In this document: positions 8,997-16,018 of the stretch, piece by piece
Position numbering within the stretch: position 1 is the first letter of the stretch
Layout of the letters: every line of letters begins with the position of its first letter
Origin: Fluviicola sp.
GTDB lineage: Bacteria > Bacteroidota > Bacteroidia > Flavobacteriales_D > Crocinitomicaceae
Reading direction: 5' to 3'
DNA length: 32,231 bases
Assembly (NCBI GenBank): GCA_002734085.1
Contig: NVXV01000006.1
Coordinates: forward strand, 43,998 to 76,228
Notes under the pieces: generated by a model
Told to the model about the DNA's origin: nothing
What the model saw: only the letters and a program-made list of their open reading frames with translations
Databases searched by the model: none
Translations under genes and position numbers: made by a program

Positions 8997-9034
8997 TGGT
9001 TTCTTCAATAATTAGCTTCGCTTTGAAGAAACCA
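8997..9034 (-). repeat. 12-bp inverted repeat in the rlmF leader/promoter
   Basis: Arms at 8997-9008 (tggtttcttcaa) and 9023-9034 (ttgaagaaacca) are perfect complements around a 14-base loop. The distal arm touches the TACCTTTG box, and the proximal arm ends 8 bp before the rlmF ATG. It could be an operator or an mRNA hairpin. No U-tract follows, so it is not a standard terminator for the upstream anti-sigma gene. Confidence 0.6.
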
Positions 9035-9040
9035 AAGGTA
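9033..9040 (-). promoter_or_regulatory. -7 box (TANNTTTG) of rlmF
   Basis: TACCTTTG on the minus strand, 43 bp upstream of the rlmF ATG and touching one arm of the 12-bp inverted repeat. Confidence 0.5.
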
Positions 9041-9087
9041 GCGGTTTTTGGAAGAGTTAGAATACTCATCCTAAATGAATTTGGCTA

Positions 9088-9759
9088 TCATTTTGAAATA
9101 TTTAAAATAACCCGACCAACTGGATCCTCCGATAAACTTTTACCTGAAGTGCGGTTTCCTATATTCATTGGGTTAAATGACTTTTCTGAAGCAATAGTTT
9201 GATCAATTTCGGTTTTACTCAGATCATTTCTCTCATTGGTGAATTCTGGTGTTATCAGATGCTCATCTTCTGTTGACTTTGTTTTATTCGAAATATAGAC
9301 AGTTTTAATAACTGTGTCAGCAGGTTGTGTTATTTCAATCGTATCATTTACAATTTTCTCTATGTAAACCGTATCTCGCATAACTAGCTGCTCATTCGGA
9401 GCAGATTCACTCATTTTGGTATTAAATAGGAGAGGGGTCGTGAGTATAAATATCAATAGTAACGCGGCCACAGCAGTCCATAAAGGGATTTTATAGTTTA
9501 ACCACAAAGGAATAGTTTTAGCGTCTTTTTCTTTATGCTTCAGACTCAGTGCCTCTAGTGCATTTACTCGAATTTGATCATTTGCTTTAAGTAATTTAGC
9601 TTCCTCCTTTATATCGCTCTTAACTTCAGATATCAGTTGATGCTGTTGACGATATTCGGTTTCTGAGAGATGTGTTAAAACAAACGACTTCTCCTCTTCA
9701 GAAAGTTCTTCAAATGATTTTTTCTCGAGTAGTTCTGTTAATCTATAATCCATTTTCAT
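9088..9759 (-). CDS. putative membrane anti-sigma factor
   Basis: A 223-residue single-pass membrane protein encoded directly after the ECF sigma factor, with ATGA stop/start overlap, which implies translational coupling and points to the partner anti-sigma factor. The cytoplasmic part (1-88) is acidic and helical and begins with 'FEELSEEEKSFVLTHLSETEYR', a pattern seen in Bacteroidota anti-sigma proteins. There is no HxxxCxxC zinc motif. The transmembrane segment is about residues 92-113 ('LWTAVAALLLIFILTTPLLF'). The outer part (114-223) is Ser/Thr/Asp-rich, low in complexity and probably disordered. The role is inferred from position and topology rather than from a diagnostic domain. An in-frame ATG two codons downstream is an equally good start. 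Confidence 0.75.
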   Translation of the reverse strand: MKMDYRLTELLEKKSFEELSEEEKSFVLTHLSETEYRQQHQLISEVKSDIKEEAKLLKANDQIRVNALEALSLKHKEKDAKTIPLWLNYKIPLWTAVAALLLIFILTTPLLFNTKMSESAPNEQLVMRDTVYIEKIVNDTIEITQPADTVIKTVYISNKTKSTEDEHLITPEFTNERNDLSKTEIDQTIASEKSFNPMNIGNRTSGKSLSEDPVGRVILNISK

Positions 9760-10331
9760 TTTGTTTTATCATTAAAAAGTGTTTCGTAGGCTCTTAATTT
9801 TTCCGACAAGACTCCATTGATGTGATTTAGTCTTGACTTAATAGTACCTAATGGACAATCCATTACCTCGGCAATTTCTTTGAGTTTTAAATCTTCTTTA
9901 TATCGGAGTAAAAACGTTTCTTTATAAGTGTAACTCAATTTATCAACCTCAGTATTTAATCGTTTGCGAAACTCATTTTTATCGTATTCATCTTCTTTCG
10001 TATCTTGAAACAAATGAGATGAAACAGATGAATTCATTTCCACCATTTGTTTGTTACTTCTAAAGTGATTTTTACAATGGTTCGCCGCTATTGTGAAAAT
10101 CCATGTTTTAAAGCTTTTGTTTGTATCAAACTTGTCAGAATATTCGACTACTTTTAGAAAGACATCTTGCGTAAAATCTTGTGCTTTCCCTTCATCTTGA
10201 CGCAACATTTTAAACATGTAATACAAAATACGGTCACTATAACGCTCATAAAGAATATTAAATGCTAATTCGTCCCCCTTTTGGAGAGACGACATCAACA
10301 TTTCATCAGAAAGATTAGCTAAACTAGTCAA
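9756..10331 (-). CDS. ECF-type RNA polymerase sigma factor
   Basis: A 191-residue extracytoplasmic-function sigma factor that would direct RNA polymerase to a specific promoter set. Region 2 covers about residues 20-90, with 'DFTQDVFLKVVEY' and 'FKTWIFTIAANHCKNHFR'. Region 4 covers about 128-182, with the helix-turn-helix 'LKLKEIAEVMDCPLGTIKSR'. The frame opens with TTG at 10331, which overlaps the upstream gene's TAG by 8 bp; an in-frame TAA lies two codons before. ATGs at 10301 and 10295 are possible, but they would cut off 'LSDEML', which resembles the conserved N-terminus of such factors, so the coupled TTG is preferred. It is flanked by a coupled upstream gene and the coupled anti-sigma gene. 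Confidence 0.9.
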   Translation of the reverse strand: MTSLANLSDEMLMSSLQKGDELAFNILYERYSDRILYYMFKMLRQDEGKAQDFTQDVFLKVVEYSDKFDTNKSFKTWIFTIAANHCKNHFRSNKQMVEMNSSVSSHLFQDTKEDEYDKNEFRKRLNTEVDKLSYTYKETFLLRYKEDLKLKEIAEVMDCPLGTIKSRLNHINGVLSEKLRAYETLFNDKTK

Positions 10332-11481
10332 GATTTAATTCTTGTTTAATTTCCTCAAAATATGGAGAGTCCTTTCCTAAACGAAAAATAATTTCTTTTG
10401 TTTCTTCGCGTTTAGATTCATTTCCAATGAGTTCATAATGCTTATACAGGGATATTAATCCTGGTAAGTATGATAATTTATGTCTCTGATCTAGTGTTGT
10501 GTATTTACTTTGATAAAAGTCATATTTTACATGATCAAGTAAAAATTTGTTTTCAAAATGATGAACAATGAGAGCTGAATTATCAAAAGGTTCCTCTGAA
10601 TACTGATATATGAGCCCCACATTGTATAAATTATCGAAAAGTGTAGAATCTTCAGCTATAATTCCCTTGTTAAAAAAGTAGAGTAGATGTTCTCCTTTAT
10701 GCTTTGCAATGTGCTCAATGATATCAGATTTTTCGACATTTTCACCTTCTAGTTTGGGAATCCCTAATTCAGAAAACAATCTATTACGGTATTCAGGAAT
10801 AGTGATTAAAAAGATATTCCAAACGTGAACGTCTGGTCTGAATTGATCCGCGTGCTGAGCAACCCACAGTGGATAAGTATCATTATCGCCCCCTGTGATC
10901 AGTATTGAGTTCTTTTTAGTATTCATCAAAGCGTTGTAAGAAAGGGTCTTTAAATGAGGAGTATGATCTCCAGATGCTTTCCATCGTTGAGCGATTTCTT
11001 TTAGTTTTTCCTTATCATACCTATAGATTTCATAGGTATTCATCAGGATACCGTACATATCTGGATTTAATGGTTCTAATTCATACGCTTTTAACGCGTA
11101 ATTTATATTTCTTTCCCGTTCTTCTTTGTCTTTCAGTCTCCTAGCTCCGTTCCAGCTTAAAATTCTGTAATAAGCAAAAGTACCTTTTATTGCCTTGCTC
11201 ATATCGGTCAAAACATCCGCTTCTCTCGTAGCCCAGATTTCTTTAGATTTTTCGTCTTCAGCAAAATAATTTGAATATCGAGCTGCAGTATATAAGTTGA
11301 TCCAGGCTTCACCGTTTTTCTTGTCTTTTTTTATTTCTTTCTTCCAAAGTGAATATTGATTGGTGTACCACTCTAATGAATGTTGCTCTTTTGTTAGTGA
11401 TAAAACGGGTTGTGGTTTATCCTGAGCAAATGAGAACATCGTGCTCAACACCATCGTAATTAAAATTGTTCCTGCTTTCAT
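10324..11481 (-). CDS. secreted TPR-like protein with DUF2723-type C-terminal motif
   Basis: A 385-residue protein with a signal peptide (residues 1-20, ending SFAQ). Residues about 30-170 are helical and TPR-like ('NYALKAYELEPLNPDMYGIL'). Residues 190-300 begin with 'SILITGGDNDTYPLW' (GGDNDTYPLW at 197-206), followed by 'RPDVHVWN', and end with 'VGLIYQYSEEP'. From memory of the family, this order (GDND(T)(F/Y)PLW, RxDVxVxN, GL(V/I)Yx) matches the soluble C-terminal part of Bacteroidota DUF2723 membrane proteins, but here there are no transmembrane helices. It is the first gene of the sigma/anti-sigma operon, so it may be an exported sensor or effector of that regulon (inference). Biochemical function is unknown. 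Confidence 0.8.
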   Translation of the reverse strand: MKAGTILITMVLSTMFSFAQDKPQPVLSLTKEQHSLEWYTNQYSLWKKEIKKDKKNGEAWINLYTAARYSNYFAEDEKSKEIWATREADVLTDMSKAIKGTFAYYRILSWNGARRLKDKEERERNINYALKAYELEPLNPDMYGILMNTYEIYRYDKEKLKEIAQRWKASGDHTPHLKTLSYNALMNTKKNSILITGGDNDTYPLWVAQHADQFRPDVHVWNIFLITIPEYRNRLFSELGIPKLEGENVEKSDIIEHIAKHKGEHLLYFFNKGIIAEDSTLFDNLYNVGLIYQYSEEPFDNSALIVHHFENKFLLDHVKYDFYQSKYTTLDQRHKLSYLPGLISLYKHYELIGNESKREETKEIIFRLGKDSPYFEEIKQELNLD

Positions 11482-11503
11482 AATTATACTATTTTAAGTT
11501 GAA

Positions 11504-11534
11504 GTATAAGCGGTGGTTTTAATGTCACTTATAC
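11504..11534. repeat. weak dyad upstream of the sigma operon
   Basis: Arms gtataag (11504-11510) and cttatac (11528-11534) are complementary around a 17-base spacer, 23-53 bp upstream of the first gene of the operon. It could be an operator or part of an autoregulated promoter, but 7-bp arms occur by chance. Confidence 0.25.
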
Positions 11535-11547
11535 AATGTTATTTTTA

Positions 11548-12855
11548 TTATTTATTTTCTGGTGGAAATAAGGTTGTCTGTATATCATTGAAATAAATAA
11601 TATCAACCGCTTCTTCAAGGTGGGTTAGTAATTTATCACCGCTATTCGATTCTCGAATACACCATTCTTTCATCCATTTTTTGTCAAGAGAGCTTACTTC
11701 TACTAAAAAGTTATTAGGACCAAGTTTTGACAGTTCATAACCGAGATATCCTTCTCCTAGTTCAAGTGGGTCACCATCAAACCACTCAAGTTTACGAAAG
11801 AAATTTCCGATGACCTTATAATCTTTACCGTATTCATTTGCTAAATATTCTCCACATCTTGTATAGGGAATAACTTTTGGATTTTCACTATGAATTTCTT
11901 TCATTAAGTGGGTGCTATGAGCAAAGAGTAGTATTCTCTTATCAGGTTCGTTTTCCATAATCCATTGAATATTTTTAAATTGACCTAAATCGCGGATATC
12001 GTATCCAATGTCAGGTTTACCAATTGATCTTAAGAAAATCACGTTTTGACGAGCATTATAAATTGAACGAAATGCCCATTTGTAATCTAGATCTGAACTA
12101 TTTTTTATATAAACATCTGAATTCTCTTTAAATGTATTTTCAATCCCATCAAGTATTGACACTATATTATTCCATCCAGCTGAATCAAGATCCCAAAAAT
12201 GGGGAAGAGTATCTTGTGCATTATCTCTTATCCGTAAATAAATTTCATACTCTTTTATTGCTTGACGAAATATGCCTGACTTCTCCTTATCCACATCATC
12301 CAAATAATCAAGTACGTAATTAAATCCGGCTTTGGTATTTTCCAACACGGGGTTAGGAGCGCATCCCGGAATGTCAAATCCGTAAAAGTGAACTTGTTCA
12401 GATGACGGTTTATCGTGGTTGTATTTCCGTAGCCACATTAGTAGTTCTCTGTTGGGTTCAAGACTTCCAAAGATGCATGAAAATCCATCTGTAAGAACAC
12501 TGTCAATAGGAATGTCTTTTCCAAGGATGTAATCATAACATAGTCTTGATTCGGGCAATCCTGATTCGATCGCTATTACACCAATTTTATTTTCTTCAAC
12601 TAATTTTTTGATTAGGGCATTTCTAAAGTGGAATGGCTCAATCATATCATGAACGCATTCTGTTACTCCTATTATTTTAGCATCTCCTAATGACTTAAGG
12701 ATCGGTGAAAGGTTCTCATCAGTAATGGTAGTTAAGTCACTAGGCAATTCGTAAACTTCGATTTTCTTGATTAAATCAGTTTCCTGAGTATTTCCACAAG
12801 AACTTAAAAGTACAAAAATGAGTGAGGTTGAAAGAAAGTGAATGATGTTATTCAT
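11548..12855 (-). CDS. erythromycin-esterase-family lipoprotein
   Basis: A 435-residue member of the erythromycin esterase (Ere/EreA-like) superfamily, whose known members hydrolyse macrolide lactones and whose many environmental members have unknown substrates. 'GVTECVHD' carries the Glu and His of the family 'GExTHG' motif (E66, H69), although both flanking glycines are replaced. 'IAIESG' supplies the second Glu (E97), 'YGFDIPG' follows, and 'FAHSTHLM' matches the family AHNxH block. The frame extends to 12897, but the ATG at 12855 places a lipoprotein signal (LSSC, lipidated Cys20) at the N-terminus and is preferred. As a lipoprotein it would act outside the cytoplasm, unlike classical cytoplasmic Ere enzymes. 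It stands alone; macrolide resistance should not be assumed. Confidence 0.82.
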   Translation of the reverse strand: MNNIIHFLSTSLIFVLLSSCGNTQETDLIKKIEVYELPSDLTTITDENLSPILKSLGDAKIIGVTECVHDMIEPFHFRNALIKKLVEENKIGVIAIESGLPESRLCYDYILGKDIPIDSVLTDGFSCIFGSLEPNRELLMWLRKYNHDKPSSEQVHFYGFDIPGCAPNPVLENTKAGFNYVLDYLDDVDKEKSGIFRQAIKEYEIYLRIRDNAQDTLPHFWDLDSAGWNNIVSILDGIENTFKENSDVYIKNSSDLDYKWAFRSIYNARQNVIFLRSIGKPDIGYDIRDLGQFKNIQWIMENEPDKRILLFAHSTHLMKEIHSENPKVIPYTRCGEYLANEYGKDYKVIGNFFRKLEWFDGDPLELGEGYLGYELSKLGPNNFLVEVSSLDKKWMKEWCIRESNSGDKLLTHLEEAVDIIYFNDIQTTLFPPENK

Positions 12856-13083
12856 GTGCTTGTGGTTTATAGAATTACTAGAAATAAATGACTTCAATTC
12901 GATTTATAAGTTAACTAATAATGATGTTACTATATATTTATCCGTAATACACAGTTGTTCCAAAAAGGTTCGGTATTATTTTTTATTGAATTAAATAAAC
13001 CATGCGCTAGGAATAGTATAAAGGAAGTTTAGGTTAAAAGACCCTGCGTTAAGATTAATTCAGGTAGTTTGAAAAAATTACGA

Positions 13084-13578
13084 CTAGGATATATCAATCT
13101 TGCCATTTTTAATCTTAAAGCTATATATCACCATACTATCAACGGATTTTCCGTGTATTTTTCCAGGAGTCCATTTTTTCAGTTTAGAAAAGACAGCAAC
13201 AATTTGGTCATCTAATTCAGGACTTTTCGTTTCGTTGTCTATCTCACACCTAACCATTTCACCTTTACAATTGATGATTAAGTTAATCATTCCTTCATCT
13301 TCGTAATCTGGTTTATCTTTCAGGAAACTCGCTTTTGCCTTGAGTTCTTTCATTATTTCTTCATCAGATATCGAAGCTTTTGCTTCAACTTGACCATTAT
13401 TCTCTAAAGGCAACATTACAAGTACATTCGAGTTGTCGCAAACACCTTCAATTGGCTCATCTACTTGCATTCGAGCCACAAAATTGTTCATTGAACCAGA
13501 TTTTGAAGTTCCGCATGATGTAACTACAGAAATGGCTAGTAGGCTAAATAGTATTGATCTTAGGTTAAATTTTTTCAT
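13084..13578 (-). CDS. lipoprotein with TonB-C-like domain
   Basis: A 164-residue lipoprotein: the signal ends in VTSC, with the lipidated Cys at residue 22. Residues about 90-160 resemble the C-terminal domain of TonB-type energy transducers: 'GMINLIINCKGEMV', then 'LDDQIVAVFSKLKKWTPGK' and a final strand 'MVIYSFKI'. There is no Pro-rich linker or transmembrane anchor, so it cannot be a standard energy-transducing TonB. Stand-alone TonB-C lipoproteins of unknown role are common in Bacteroidota. The 228 bp between it and the esterase gene downstream show no gene or clear signal. Confidence 0.7.
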   Translation of the reverse strand: MKKFNLRSILFSLLAISVVTSCGTSKSGSMNNFVARMQVDEPIEGVCDNSNVLVMLPLENNGQVEAKASISDEEIMKELKAKASFLKDKPDYEDEGMINLIINCKGEMVRCEIDNETKSPELDDQIVAVFSKLKKWTPGKIHGKSVDSMVIYSFKIKNGKIDIS

Positions 13579-13667
13579 AATTGTATTTAATTCGTTCTTA
13601 GAGAAGTAAATCTACAATATTTATTAATTAGAAAAGTAAGTTTGAAAAATAATATATTTTTTAATAG

Positions 13668-14021
13668 TCAATTATTCATAGGGTCATAATAAAATATCAA
13701 GTATCGGAAAACTCCAATCATCATAATAAACAAGAGCATAACAATACCACCAGTGAAAAATTTTTTCTCAAATAATTTTATTTCAACTTTCTTATTCCAA
13801 AGCCTGAGGTAGACAATTTCAAAAAAGTTGCCCATTATATACACCAGATTTGTTAGAAATAATGCCGAAATGTATAGCTCAAAGGGGAATTTGATAATTA
13901 ACAAATCAGTTTTTTCAAAAACATTTCGTAAAAAACCCAGAGCATAAGGAAAAGCAAGAATAAGTACATTTAAAATGATTAATCGATAGATGAACCATAC
14001 AATTACCTCAAATACTTTCAT
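13668..14021 (-). CDS. small integral membrane protein of unknown function
   Basis: A 117-residue, strongly hydrophobic protein with about three transmembrane segments (near residues 8-32, 45-68 and 90-110) separated by charged loops such as 'KKVEIKLFEKK'. I recognise no family. It has its own promoter candidate just upstream, in the 46 bp after the PLP enzyme gene, so it may be transcribed independently. Its composition matches its neighbours. Confidence 0.6.
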   Translation of the reverse strand: MKVFEVIVWFIYRLIILNVLILAFPYALGFLRNVFEKTDLLIIKFPFELYISALFLTNLVYIMGNFFEIVYLRLWNKKVEIKLFEKKFFTGGIVMLLFIMMIGVFRYLIFYYDPMNN

Positions 14022-14034
14022 TTGATTCTTTTAA

Positions 14035-14065
14035 CGAAGATATTTGAATTTCATGGGATTGCAAA
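14035..14065 (-). promoter_or_regulatory. full -33/-7 promoter candidate for the small membrane protein
   Basis: On the minus strand, TTTG (14062-14065) is followed by exactly 19 bases and then TATCTTCG (14035-14042), a 7-of-8 match to the Bacteroidota TTTG-N19-TANNTTTG promoter. It ends 13 bp before the ATG at 14021. Confidence 0.55.
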
Positions 14066-14067
14066 AA

Positions 14068-15909
14068 TCATATTTCTGCAACAAAATCCTTAAAGACTTT
14101 TTTATGATGTTCAAGATCTAAATCAGGGGAGACGGATACTCTTGCAATATAGTCCTTGTCGTCTTCTTTCGTTGTTCCTTGAGTAGATGTCGCAGGAATT
14201 GTCCAGTAACAACCTTTTAGCTGACCATAACTCACACAGTACTTACTTTCATTAGGAATTTCTGAGATCATCATGTTGATCAATTTTTGATTCAATCCAC
14301 GTTTGTAGGCTTCTCTTTCTTCATGAGTATTTCCTTTTGTTGGCAGGTCTAATGAAAATACTGAAGGTGTAAAATCTTCATTTGCCAATTCTTCCGAAAC
14401 AAAATTAATCTTCGCTGTAGGCAAAGTTGCTTCGATAAAGTTTACGAATTCACGAGTATTCTTGTAAGCATCTTTAATACGTTGATTCATGGAAGGCAAT
14501 TGTTCTGCCAATATTTCAACCTGAAGATCTGTGGCTTCGTTATCACATAGAATAAGGTGCTTCTCTATCTTATCCATCAGACCATCTGCTTTTTGATTTG
14601 CCACGCAGTATCCAGCAGTACATTTTCCACCACTTGGGAATTTCGATCCACTCACGTATGAAATTGTACGGACTCCAGAAAGAATTCCATCTTCACTTAA
14701 AAATTGTACGTTGGGACAAAATGTTTGATCTAAAATAAATACGGGGTCTACCGCTGTTTCACCTGAATTCGTATTACGTTTTTTACTTAGAGCGTCTCTT
14801 AATTTTTCAAGATCGGGAACTTCAACTCTTGGGTTGGTAGGGATTTCAGCGATAATGTAAGGTACAGCATTTTCTTTGGCAACTTGCTCTAAAACCTGAT
14901 CAGTACTTTGAACCATGTCGTTGTCTCCATCAACGGGTAAATCCACAATATCAACATTGTCTAAACATGCAGCAACTCTTCTTGCCTGATCATTCGTTCC
15001 TCCGTAACAGTTTGGTGGGACAACAATTTTTATAGTCTTTCCTGGATGTTTTTCTTGCGCATCATCAATAAGTCCCATCATGATTGCATATTGAACAGAC
15101 AAACCACATGAACCGAGAAGTGCTTTTGACTTCGTTGCAGTAATTTTGTTGATTGAATCGACAACCTTTGTCTTATTTGCTTCAGTATTACTTCTATTTT
15201 GATGGGTAGACTTTCCTACCAAAGCTTTTAAAGCTGTAAAAGAATCAGCAGGTGTCATTGAAATAGTCTCTCTTCTTCGGACGTGCTGAATATCTGGAAT
15301 ATAATTATCATTTTGTTGACCATTCACTAATAAAATGCTCCCCAAATCTGAATATATACTAATGAAAAAGTCAATATTTGAAGTGAGTTTATATTCCCCC
15401 ATTTTTGATTGTTGTGAAATATAAACTGTGCTTCCTTCAAATTCAGAAACATCTTCGGCTTTCTCTACTTGCTTTAAATCGAAATTATATCCATATATGT
15501 CCTTTAGAGCCTCGAAGTCAAAACAATCGGGCAGTTCACCAGAATATGTAATTTGGGTTCTTTTTTTGTCAAATAAATTTTTCCTAAGGACAGCTAATAC
15601 AGGAATGGTTTGAGACGAAAAACTAATTACATTGTCAGGTTTTGTGTCATTCAAGTCAGCAATTGCCCATTCTAGAATGGAAGACAGGGGGTGACCGAGA
15701 CGAATATAGTCAAAAGCAGTAGGTAAAGCACTCAGTGCTGATGTTTCAGAATTATTTGCTTCAAACAAGCTTTCAAACTGTTCCAAAAATTGAGTTTTCG
15801 CTAATTTCTCATCGTAAATATCTAGTCGATGGGTTGTTAACTTTAACCAGTCTGATGGCATGTTCTCTAAAACATCTTCAATATAATTTAGCACCTTATT
15901 GTCTTTCAT
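14068..15909 (-). CDS. large divergent Cys/Met-metabolism PLP enzyme
   Basis: A 613-residue fold-type I PLP enzyme related to the cystathionine gamma-synthase/O-acylhomoserine sulfhydrylase family. Residues about 210-613 hold the catalytic domain: 'LLGSCGLSVQYAIM' (phosphate-binding turn, about 265-278), 'EIPTNPRVEVPDL' (355-367), the Asp that contacts the pyridine nitrogen in 'FILDQTF' (D394), and the Schiff-base lysine in 'SGSKFPSGGKC' (K423). The usual 'TKYxxGHSD' active-site motif is not present in standard form. Residues 1-210 form an extra domain not found in the 380-430-residue bacterial enzymes; similar length is known for fungal cystathionine gamma-synthases. Substrate is unknown. 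Methionine biosynthesis is plausible given CBS and CysH in the window, but they are not clustered with it. Confidence 0.8.
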   Translation of the reverse strand: MKDNKVLNYIEDVLENMPSDWLKLTTHRLDIYDEKLAKTQFLEQFESLFEANNSETSALSALPTAFDYIRLGHPLSSILEWAIADLNDTKPDNVISFSSQTIPVLAVLRKNLFDKKRTQITYSGELPDCFDFEALKDIYGYNFDLKQVEKAEDVSEFEGSTVYISQQSKMGEYKLTSNIDFFISIYSDLGSILLVNGQQNDNYIPDIQHVRRRETISMTPADSFTALKALVGKSTHQNRSNTEANKTKVVDSINKITATKSKALLGSCGLSVQYAIMMGLIDDAQEKHPGKTIKIVVPPNCYGGTNDQARRVAACLDNVDIVDLPVDGDNDMVQSTDQVLEQVAKENAVPYIIAEIPTNPRVEVPDLEKLRDALSKKRNTNSGETAVDPVFILDQTFCPNVQFLSEDGILSGVRTISYVSGSKFPSGGKCTAGYCVANQKADGLMDKIEKHLILCDNEATDLQVEILAEQLPSMNQRIKDAYKNTREFVNFIEATLPTAKINFVSEELANEDFTPSVFSLDLPTKGNTHEEREAYKRGLNQKLINMMISEIPNESKYCVSYGQLKGCYWTIPATSTQGTTKEDDKDYIARVSVSPDLDLEHHKKVFKDFVAEI

Positions 15910-16018
15910 ACTTGTTACTTTTTGAAAAGCCTCTAATATAGATTAATTGCTTTAATTTCGAAAGTGATAAAGGACATTTGTTGCAATTTTCCTGTGCGTT
16001 TCACTTAATAACAAAAAC

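Noticed and set aside
11548-12855. Macrolide-resistance gene
   Set aside because: Family membership alone does not show macrolide hydrolysis. The first motif is altered and there are no resistance-associated or mobile sequences nearby.
13084-13578. Energy-transducing TonB
   Set aside because: It has a lipobox instead of a transmembrane anchor, no Pro-rich spacer, and no ExbB/ExbD or receptor genes nearby.
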